Of a DNA stretch of 64,000 nucleotides, positions 11,705-18,545 are shown piece by piece. Each line of letters starts with the position of its first letter. Position 1 is the first letter of the stretch. The notes beneath the pieces are model-generated. The model did not search any database. It was not told the origin of the DNA and was given only the letters and a program-made list of their open reading frames with translations. Position numbers and translations under genes: made by a program. The stretch comes from Gemmatimonadota bacterium (lineage in GTDB: Bacteria; Gemmatimonadota; Gemmatimonadetes; Gemmatimonadales; Gemmatimonadaceae), in contig JAJTGR010000011.1 in NCBI GenBank assembly GCA_021299375.1, forward strand, positions 134,617 to 198,616, read 5' to 3'.

Positions 11705-12103
11705 ATGGCCACGAAGTTCTCGCTCAACCCGCTCACCTGGTTCCGCCGCGTCGAGAACGCCATCTTCGCGGTGGCGGCCGAGGTCGAGTATCGCCTGAAG
11801 CTGGCCCCACGGGGGACGAAGATCGTGCCCAGCGACTTCGACCGGCGCATGATCCGCATGTTTCTGGTGGTCATGCCGCTGCTGATCGGGTCGCTGTTCC
11901 TCGACGACCGGGCGCTGCGCATCCGTCTGCTGCTGCTGGCGTTCGCCGTGGTGCTGTTCACGGTGGGGCTCATCTTCGTGCTCGATGCGCGGTCCGCCAA
12001 CTACACCGGACGCGGTCGTCCGCCAGTTGCTCGGAACCGGCCCGCCAAGCCGCCCGCGCCGTCCCCCCGTACGCCTACCACCCACTGGACGCGTCGCAAG
12101 TAG
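11705..12103 (+). CDS. Small two-helix membrane protein
   Basis: 132 residues of unknown function. A mostly polar N-terminal ~55 residues (including a KIVPSDFDRRMIR run) is followed by two hydrophobic segments, roughly 56-70 and 78-98, separated by a short charged turn (LDDRALR). A basic, proline-rich tail of ~30 residues (ending TTHWTRRK) closes it. The tail is probably cytoplasmic by the positive-inside rule. ATG 11705 gives a compact protein; the open frame upstream runs through the tandem repeat and is not used. No family is recognised. Confidence 0.6.
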   Translation: MATKFSLNPLTWFRRVENAIFAVAAEVEYRLKLAPRGTKIVPSDFDRRMIRMFLVVMPLLIGSLFLDDRALRIRLLLLAFAVVLFTVGLIFVLDARSANYTGRGRPPVARNRPAKPPAPSPRTPTTHWTRRK

Positions 12104-12132
12104 GCGTGTCGTCACCCTCGCTCGGACCCTCC

Positions 12133-12573
12133 ATGCCGCTGCGCGTCCTGAAGACTGCCCTGGCTCTGGCGACCTGTAGCGCCCTGACGGCCTTTGCCGC
12201 CGTGCGTGTGCATCCGAACACCGAGTGGCGGGCGGCCGTGGCCGGCAAGGACGGGCGCAAGGTGACCGGGACGGCGAGCGCCAAGCCCACGGCCGACGGG
12301 ACAGGCACGGAGGTCGTGCTGGCGATTGACGGGGACACGCCCGGGGCCACGCGCCCCTGGCACGTGCACGCGGGCTCGTGCACCAAGGCGGGACCGGTGC
12401 TCGGCGGGGCCCGGGCCTACGCGCCCATGGCCATCGACGGCAAGGGGCGCGGGAGTGCGACGGCCACGATCGCCGCGGCCTTGAGCGACACCGGGTCCTA
12501 CTACGTCAACATTCACGATGCCACCGCCGCCATGGGCGTCATCGTGGCCTGCGGCGACCTGCAGAAGCGCTAG
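12133..12573 (+). CDS. Secreted small CHRD / Cu-Zn-SOD-like protein
   Basis: 146 residues with a Sec signal peptide ending around ALTAFAA (residue ~23). The mature domain resembles CHRD or Cu/Zn superoxide-dismutase-like beta sandwiches. It has PWHVHAGSC (His-x-His and a Cys), a glycine-rich middle, GSYYVNIHDA and VACGDL near the end; the two cysteines could form the SOD-like disulfide. The full set of copper/zinc histidines is not present, so enzymatic dismutase activity is doubtful. ATG 12133 is chosen for the signal peptide. The frame upstream continues but has no export signal and overlaps the neighbouring membrane protein. Confidence 0.65.
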   Translation: MPLRVLKTALALATCSALTAFAAVRVHPNTEWRAAVAGKDGRKVTGTASAKPTADGTGTEVVLAIDGDTPGATRPWHVHAGSCTKAGPVLGGARAYAPMAIDGKGRGSATATIAAALSDTGSYYVNIHDATAAMGVIVACGDLQKR

Positions 12574-12659
12574 CGGCGCGCTCGGCGGGCAGGGCTGGAC
12601 GGACCCGCCCGCGGCGGCGGCGGGTACTGACGGGAGAGGCAATCCCATAACTTTCCGCC

Positions 12660-13535
12660 ATGTCCCCACTCCCCCATTTCTCCGGTTCCCCGCGCTCGGT
12701 GCGTCTGTCGCTGTGCGCCGGTGCCGTCCTGAGCATGGCCCTTGCTCTGCTCAGCACGACGGTCAGTGCTCAAGCGCGCACCACCGTGCGCGACCGCGCG
12801 CAGCAGGAGCGCGCCCGCGATGCCGTGCGCGACGCCGACCGGTTCTCCGTGATCGACGGGACGGTCACCGATACGCTGATGCAGCCGCTTGGGTCGGCCG
12901 ATGTGTCGGTGGTGGGCACTGGCGCCCGCGTGGTCACCAGTGAGAACGGCCGCTTCCTCATGCTTCAGGTGCCGCCGGGGCAGTACCTCGTGGTGGTGCG
13001 TCGCATCGGCTTCGCGCCCACTTCCGGCATCATCGAGGTCCCGGAACGTGATACACTCCGCCTGTCCTACACCCTTGTGCGATCCAGCAACCTCATGGAT
13101 ACGGTGCGCGTCCGCAGCAGCCGCGTCACCATGCGCATGTTCGATTTCGAGAAGCGCCGCCAGCAGGGGCTGGGCCAGTTCATCACCCAGGACGAGATCG
13201 AGCGGCGTGGCTCCGTACAGACCTCCGACTTCCTGCGCTACATGCGCGGCGTGCAGGTGTCGCAGAACACCACGCAAGCGTTCGGGGGCACCCAGGTGTA
13301 CAGCCGACGCGAGGGCGGCGGATTCGACGGCAACCAGCAGCAGCAGTACTGCCCCATGCAGGTGCTGCTCGATGGCATCATCCTGCCACGCTATTTCAAT
13401 CTCGACCTGTTGCCACCGCCCAAACAGATCGCCGGCATCGAGGTGTACAGTGGAGCGGCGACCATCCCGCCGCAGTTCGGCGGCGTGGACCGGCGGTGCG
13501 GGGTGGTGGCAGTCTGGACGCGGGACGGATATTGA
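12660..13535 (+). CDS. Carboxypeptidase-regulatory plus TonB-plug protein without a barrel
   Basis: 291 residues: a signal peptide (cut after TVSAQA, ~39), then a carboxypeptidase-regulatory-like beta domain (IDGTVTDTLMQPLGSADVSVVG to ~135). A plug-like domain follows (DTVRVRSS, DFLRYMRGVQ, VLLDGIILP, IAGIEVYSGAATIPPQF). TonB-dependent receptors continue into a 22-strand barrel of about 500 more residues; this protein stops in the plug after VVAVWTRDGY. The end is clean, with no frameshifted barrel downstream, so it looks like a true short family, not a decayed receptor. Role unknown; it may modulate SusC-like transporters. Confidence 0.75.
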   Translation: MSPLPHFSGSPRSVRLSLCAGAVLSMALALLSTTVSAQARTTVRDRAQQERARDAVRDADRFSVIDGTVTDTLMQPLGSADVSVVGTGARVVTSENGRFLMLQVPPGQYLVVVRRIGFAPTSGIIEVPERDTLRLSYTLVRSSNLMDTVRVRSSRVTMRMFDFEKRRQQGLGQFITQDEIERRGSVQTSDFLRYMRGVQVSQNTTQAFGGTQVYSRREGGGFDGNQQQQYCPMQVLLDGIILPRYFNLDLLPPPKQIAGIEVYSGAATIPPQFGGVDRRCGVVAVWTRDGY

Positions 13536-13556
13536 AGCGTGACGCGTAACGCGCTG

Positions 13557-13627
13557 GGACAGCGTCCCCCTGGACAGCGTCCCCCTGGACAGCGTCCCCC
13601 TGGACAGCGTCCCCCTGGACAGCGTCC
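13557..13627. repeat. 15-bp tandem array, 4.7 copies
   Basis: GGACAGCGTCCCCCT is repeated exactly four times, followed by 11 nt of a fifth copy. Each unit contains a small GGAC/GTCC dyad. The array lies 21 nt after the stop of the plug-type gene, in the convergent gap before the minus-strand SusD gene. Confidence 0.9.
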
Positions 13628-13663
13628 GCGCCGCGTGACCGGTCCCGTGTGAGGTCGAGACGA

Positions 13664-13700
13664 CAACAGCCCCGCGTGAGGAGCTCACGTGGGGCTGTTG
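13664..13700. terminator. Bidirectional hairpin in convergent gap
   Basis: A 17-bp stem (13664-13680 with 13684-13700, one G-T pair) closes on a 3-nt loop. There is no strong U-tract on either side. It lies between converging genes, so transcription termination in both directions is the likely role. Confidence 0.6.
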
Positions 13701-13725
13701 GCATTCGATCGGGGGTGCGGCGACC

Positions 13726-13756
13726 GTCAGGGGCACCCCGGCGGGGTGCCCCTGAC
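13726..13756. terminator. Second strong hairpin in convergent gap
   Basis: A perfect 14-bp stem (13726-13739 with 13743-13756) with loop GGC lies 15 nt before the end of the minus-strand SusD gene. It probably terminates that transcript, although the T-tract is weak. Confidence 0.6.
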
Positions 13757-13770
13757 AGGCTTCGGGCAGC

Positions 13771-15231
13771 TCAGCAGCCCGGCCCAGCCAGCGGAGCCGG
13801 CCGGCCGACACGCACCAGGCACTCACCCTGTGGCAGCGGCTGCACCCGGGCCACGAAGTGTGCGTTCACACCCGTGGTGACGTCGAGCGGCAGCTGGTTG
13901 AGTCGGCCGTAGCGGCGCATGTCGATCCACCGGTGCCCTTCGAGCAGCAGCGAGTAGCGCTTCTGCACAAGGATTTCGGTGACGATGTCCGCATCGGGCG
14001 AGGCCGCCGTCAGCGTGGTCGGCGCGAGACCGCCCGAGTTCACGCGGATGTTGTTGATCATCGCCAGCGCGCCCGCCTTGTCACCCGTGGCCAGCAGGAT
14101 CTCGGCGCGGAGGAGCATGAGCTCTTCATTCCGGATGATCGGAATGGGGGTGGTGATCGCCGGGTAGACCTGGAAGCCGAGCGACGACGCGACACCCAGC
14201 CCTTGCGGCGCATTGCGCGACGGCCGGGGACCGATCTTGGCGAGGAACCGGTTGTCCTTCGTGCCATCCGGCTTGAGCGGCGCGTCGGCATCGATGGACA
14301 TGTGGGCGTACAGGTCGGTGTTCGTCGCCGCCGCGAGCGGGTTGGTGACGTCGGGCGCGGCGGCAAAGGGGTGGTACACACCCACGTTGTACGCCGCCGC
14401 CGTCGTGGCGTTGATGTTAATGAACGACGCGTCAAGGGCCGTGCGGGCCCGCGTCCACGCCGCCGCACCACCGCCTGCGGTGGCGTGATACGCCGCTGCC
14501 CGTGCCGCCATGGCACGGTTGAACAGACGGAACGTGGCCGGCGTGTTGAAGCCCGCGAATCCCGAGTTCAGGTTGAACGGGAACGCCGAGCCACCGGCCG
14601 CGAGGTCGGCCGCCGCCTCATCCAGCGTGTTGAGGATGTAGCGGTAGGTCGAGTCGCGGGACACGAACGGCGCCAGATCGGTGGCATCCTGATTGATCTG
14701 GACCACCGCGCCGATGGTGTCGCGGGTGGCGATCACCGTCAGCAGCTCGATCCCCTCGATGGTCTTGGCGAAGCCGAGCGCGGCGCGCTTCTGCTCGGCG
14801 GTCAGCGTTGACCCGTTCACCGTGTTCTTGAAGTTGAACACGTCGCGCAGGTTCCCGTACGGGCCACCCCAGCTGCCCACGGCAAAGCCGGCCGGATCGA
14901 GACGGTTCTGCCCCGAGATGCCGATAAGGTAAGCCGATGTGTTGCGCCCTTCCTGCGGCGTGTACACGTAGGCTTCACGCCCGAAACGGCCCGTCTCGGT
15001 GATGAAGCCGCCGCGGCTGTTGCGGTTCTGCCGCAGCAGCCCCGTGGCCAGCAGCTGCAGTGCCTGCGGGTCGGCACTGGCGCCCGCCACTGTCGGCGTG
15101 TTGGGGTTGGCGATGTTCAGCGTGTCCGAGCTGCAGGCCGCAAGGGACAGCGAGGCGAGGAGCAGCGCACTCGCAGTGCGCGCGGTGTGTGTGGTCATCC
15201 GCGAAGTGCCGGAATGTAGAATGGTCGTCAT
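13771..15231 (-). CDS. SusD/RagB-type outer-membrane lipoprotein
   Basis: 486 residues. The lipobox (SLAAC, followed by SSDTLN) predicts an outer-membrane lipoprotein. The fold is SusD-like: long helical TPR-type segments, the FNTPATFRLFNRAMAARAAAY region, then EELMLLRAEILLATGD and the C-terminal RWIDMRRYGRL motif typical of RagB/SusD proteins. Such proteins cap SusC-type TonB-dependent transporters and help capture glycans or peptides. It starts 3 nt after the susC-like stop on the same strand, so the two form one unit. ATG 15231 or the in-frame ATG at 15198 may be used. The substrate cannot be read from sequence. Confidence 0.9.
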   Translation of the reverse strand: MTTILHSGTSRMTTHTARTASALLLASLSLAACSSDTLNIANPNTPTVAGASADPQALQLLATGLLRQNRNSRGGFITETGRFGREAYVYTPQEGRNTSAYLIGISGQNRLDPAGFAVGSWGGPYGNLRDVFNFKNTVNGSTLTAEQKRAALGFAKTIEGIELLTVIATRDTIGAVVQINQDATDLAPFVSRDSTYRYILNTLDEAAADLAAGGSAFPFNLNSGFAGFNTPATFRLFNRAMAARAAAYHATAGGGAAAWTRARTALDASFININATTAAAYNVGVYHPFAAAPDVTNPLAAATNTDLYAHMSIDADAPLKPDGTKDNRFLAKIGPRPSRNAPQGLGVASSLGFQVYPAITTPIPIIRNEELMLLRAEILLATGDKAGALAMINNIRVNSGGLAPTTLTAASPDADIVTEILVQKRYSLLLEGHRWIDMRRYGRLNQLPLDVTTGVNAHFVARVQPLPQGECLVRVGRPAPLAGPGC

Positions 15232-15234
15232 GGC

Positions 15235-18200
15235 TTAGAACCCCACGTCGACGCTGAGGAAGAACTGCCGGCTCGGCGGGAACGGCGCGAGGTCGATGAA
15301 CCGGTTGAAGTTCTGGTTGCCGAAGTTGTTGAACTCCGGATCGAAGCCCCAGTAGTCGGTCCACATCATCAGGTTGCGGCCGCTCAGGTTGAAACGCAGC
15401 GACTTGGCGCCGGGCAGCTTCTTGGCCCAGGCGTCGGGCGCGTCGTAGTTCAGCGTGACTTCGCGCAGCTTCACGTACGAGCCGTTCTGCATGTACACGC
15501 GCGTGTCGCCGCCGTTGAACGTGAAGAAGCGGCAGGCGCCCAGCGTCCGCGTACCGCAGGCCGCCGACGCGGGCTGGTTGGCCGTGGCCGAGATGATGGA
15601 AGCCGGCGCCGCCGCGTCGAAATCACGCGAGTTGCCGCCTTCATCCCACAGGTTGTTCGTCATGTTCGACACCGCCCCGCCGGCACGCCAGTCGACCAGT
15701 GCGGACACCGTGAAGCGGCCGAACGTGAAGTCGTTGTTGAACGTGGTGATGTGGATCGGGTTGCTGTCGTACGTGATGGTGTCACGCACCGCGCCGTTCA
15801 CGCCGAGCGGGGCATTCGACCAGATGTACGACGAACGGGTGTTCGCGGTGATGCGGTTGCGGCCGTAGGCCGCGCCGAACGAACCGGGCACCGGGAAGGC
15901 CGGCACCGGGATGTCGTTGGTGTACTGCACGTTGGCGTTGTAGATGATGCGGCTGGTCCACTCGAACTTGCCGCGGCGCAACGGAATGAGCGACAGCACG
16001 GCTTCGTTGCCGAGCACCGAGAGCTGGCCACCGTTGATGATCTGGTTGCCCAGCCCCGACGACGGCGGCAGCGGGAACGTGAGCAGCAGGTCGGTGATCC
16101 TGCGCTGATAGCGCGTGAACTCGATGGCCACGCGCGACTTCAGGAACGCGGCATCGAGACCGAATTCCAGCTCGTTCATGACCTCTGGCTTGATGCCCGT
16201 GTTGCCGAGCAGGCCGGCCGACACCAGCGAGTTCTGCCCGCCGATCAGGCCGCCGTCGGCGTAGAGAATGTCCCGGTCACCGAAGCGCGGGCGGTTGCCC
16301 GACTGGCCCCACGCACCGCGCACCTTGATCTCGTCGATCTTGTCGGTGAGCGGCTTCACGAACCGGTACGAACCCGAGTACTTCGGGAAGAGATAGAAGC
16401 GTTCCCGGTCGCCGTTGGCGCTCGACCGGTCTGCGCGGAAGCCGGCGTTGAGGGCCAGCTTTTCGTCAAAGAGCAGGGCCTGCTCGTTCACGTAGTAAGA
16501 CTGGTCGCGGAACTCGGTGCGGTTGTCTTCGGTGGCGATGTCCTGAGCGCCGGCGGCAATGCGCCGAGTCGGCAGCAGGCCACGACCACGGATACGGTAG
16601 ATCTCCTGCTTCTGCCGCTCGTACGTCCCACCCACGGAGGTGGTGAGTGACGTCAGCCAGCTGGTTGCTGGCGTCCAGGTCCACACGGCATTCATACCGG
16701 CGTTGGTCTGCAGGCTGGACACGTTGTTCTGGCCGGCCGTGCCGAGGAAGCCGTCCGCCGGTTCGAACTGCAGGAAGTTCGGCGAGTACTGTACGCCCTC
16801 CTGCTGGAAGCGGTCGTAGCCCATGAGCGTGGAGACCTGCACGCTGTGGCGAGCCGTGCTCAGCGCCGAGTAGTTGAGGCGCAGATTCCCAGCCTGGCGG
16901 AACACCGACTCGTCGCTCTGGATGGCCCGCAGCACTTCAAACGGGTTCGCCGTACCCGCGCCACCGCCATCGAAGGGCATGAGTGGATACCGGCCATTCT
17001 CGAGCTGACGGTTGAGGTCCACGATCGCGGGCGTGTAGCCGAACGTGTAGGTGGGGCTGACACCGGCGTTGTTGTTGTTGCCGAGGCCGCGCTGCAGGAA
17101 GTTGCGCGTCACGTCGAGGCCCATGCTCGCCGTGAGCTTGCTGCTGAGCGTCTGGTCGAGGTTGATGCGGCCACCGGTGCGCCGGGCGCCGGTGTTGATC
17201 ATGATGCCCGACTCCTGACGGTCGTTCAGCGAGGCGAAGTAGCGCGTGTTGCCCGCGCCGCCCGATGCCGACAGCAGCGTCTCGTACGACGGGTCGGTGC
17301 GGCCGTACAGCTGGCCCTGCCAGTCGTAGTTGGTGCAGTTCGGCGTGCACACTTCGCGCGCCGCCGCTTCGCCGATCGGGCCGTCCACCCACGGCAGCAC
17401 ATCGTTCAACGTGGCGTACTGCCGGTGCCCCAGCGAGCGCATGAGCTGCTGGGTACCAACGCGCTGCGTCAGGTTCCAGCGCGTCTGGCCGGCGGAGCCC
17501 TTCTTGGTGGTGATCACCACCACGCCGTTGGTCGCGCGCGAGCCGTAGATGGCCGTCGCCGCCGCCGACTTGAGCACTTCGATGCTCTCGACGTCGTTCG
17601 GATTGAGGTCGGCCAGACGGTTCACCACCTGGTCCTGGTTCGACCCGGTGGTGCCGGAGGCGCGCGTGATCGCCGACGCACCGGACGAAATGCCGGCGTT
17701 GGAGATGATGACGCCGTCCACGACGTACAGCGGGTCACCCTGTCCCAGTACCGACGTCGCGCCGCGGATCTGGACCTGGGCACCGCCACCGGGGGCGCCA
17801 CTGTTGTCGGAGATGCGGGCACCGGCCACCTTGCCGGCCAGATTGCCTTCGAGCGAGCGCGCCGGGACCCGGTTGAGCTCCGCCGCATTCACCGTGGCCA
17901 CCGCCGTGGCCGCCACGCGGCGATCGACCGTCGTGGCGGCACCCGTGACCGTCACGCCTTCCAGCTGCAGCACGTCCTTCTCGAGCACGAAGTTCGCCGT
18001 GTTCTCGTTGGGGCCAAGACGAATGGTCTGCCGCTTGTAGCCGAGCTGGCGCGCCAGCACCGACACCTCGCCAGCTGGGACGCGCAGGCGGTACTCGCCG
18101 CGTTCGTTGGTGCGCACGCCGAGCTGCTGACCGACCACGCTGACGGTCACCTCGGCAAGGGGCTGGCCGGTGCCGGCCATCGTCACCTTGCCCGTGACAT

Positions 18201-18279
18201 CACGGGTCTGCGCGTCCGCACGGAACGGCAGCAAGGCAACCACGGCGACCGCGGTCACGAGTGTAGAGAACCTACCCAT
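15235..18279 (-). CDS. SusC/RagA-type TonB-dependent transporter
   Basis: 1014 residues. A signal peptide (to FRADAQ, ~24) precedes a carboxypeptidase-regulatory-like domain (VTGKVTMAGTGQPLAEVTV to ~110). The plug follows, with IRGATSVLGQGDPLYVVDG and the SusC-signature IEVLKSAAATAIYGSRATNGVVVITTK run near residue 240. A long beta-barrel ends in aromatic DVGF. It should import a TonB-energised nutrient together with the SusD partner encoded immediately downstream. A GGAG ribosome-binding site lies just before the ATG. No glycoside hydrolase is adjacent; the nearest enzyme is an M1 aminopeptidase, which hints at peptides (inference only). Confidence 0.93.
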   Translation of the reverse strand: MGRFSTLVTAVAVVALLPFRADAQTRDVTGKVTMAGTGQPLAEVTVSVVGQQLGVRTNERGEYRLRVPAGEVSVLARQLGYKRQTIRLGPNENTANFVLEKDVLQLEGVTVTGAATTVDRRVAATAVATVNAAELNRVPARSLEGNLAGKVAGARISDNSGAPGGGAQVQIRGATSVLGQGDPLYVVDGVIISNAGISSGASAITRASGTTGSNQDQVVNRLADLNPNDVESIEVLKSAAATAIYGSRATNGVVVITTKKGSAGQTRWNLTQRVGTQQLMRSLGHRQYATLNDVLPWVDGPIGEAAAREVCTPNCTNYDWQGQLYGRTDPSYETLLSASGGAGNTRYFASLNDRQESGIMINTGARRTGGRINLDQTLSSKLTASMGLDVTRNFLQRGLGNNNNAGVSPTYTFGYTPAIVDLNRQLENGRYPLMPFDGGGAGTANPFEVLRAIQSDESVFRQAGNLRLNYSALSTARHSVQVSTLMGYDRFQQEGVQYSPNFLQFEPADGFLGTAGQNNVSSLQTNAGMNAVWTWTPATSWLTSLTTSVGGTYERQKQEIYRIRGRGLLPTRRIAAGAQDIATEDNRTEFRDQSYYVNEQALLFDEKLALNAGFRADRSSANGDRERFYLFPKYSGSYRFVKPLTDKIDEIKVRGAWGQSGNRPRFGDRDILYADGGLIGGQNSLVSAGLLGNTGIKPEVMNELEFGLDAAFLKSRVAIEFTRYQRRITDLLLTFPLPPSSGLGNQIINGGQLSVLGNEAVLSLIPLRRGKFEWTSRIIYNANVQYTNDIPVPAFPVPGSFGAAYGRNRITANTRSSYIWSNAPLGVNGAVRDTITYDSNPIHITTFNNDFTFGRFTVSALVDWRAGGAVSNMTNNLWDEGGNSRDFDAAAPASIISATANQPASAACGTRTLGACRFFTFNGGDTRVYMQNGSYVKLREVTLNYDAPDAWAKKLPGAKSLRFNLSGRNLMMWTDYWGFDPEFNNFGNQNFNRFIDLAPFPPSRQFFLSVDVGF

Positions 18280-18341
18280 GGACTCTCCGAAGGAGGAAAT
18301 CGGGGGACTGCCACCGCCGACACGGCACGTGGCACGCGAAT

Positions 18342-18370
18342 CCGAATGCGATCCGCCCCGACACTGTCAA
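18342..18370 (-). promoter_or_regulatory. Candidate promoter for the susC-susD pair
   Basis: On the minus strand a perfect TTGACA (18365-18370) is followed, after 17 nt, by ATTCGG (18342-18347). The -35 match is exact and the -10 match is poor, so this may be a factor-assisted or alternative promoter. It lies about 65 nt upstream of the susC ATG. The remaining ~265-nt gap holds no gene. Confidence 0.35.
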
Positions 18371-18545
18371 GTCCGGCAACGCACGAAACGGGACGGACGT
18401 GTCACGTTCGTGTGACAGATATCGGGATGGTCACAAACTACATGGGGAACCGCAGAGGGCCAGAGCGCGTCACCGCGCCGCCACCGGTCGCCGCGGCCTG
18501 CGGAAACGGCCTGGGTCGCGTAGTGCCAAGGTCGTACCTCCCGCA

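Noticed and set aside
11626..12132. Upstream extension of the CHRD/SOD-like gene through the 11-bp repeats
   Set aside because: The extension is Arg-rich and overlaps the membrane-protein gene in another frame; the ATG at 12133 gives a clean signal peptide.
10247..13627. Possible CRISPR array from the regular repeats
   Set aside because: The repeats are contiguous 11-15 bp units with no unique spacers and no cas genes.
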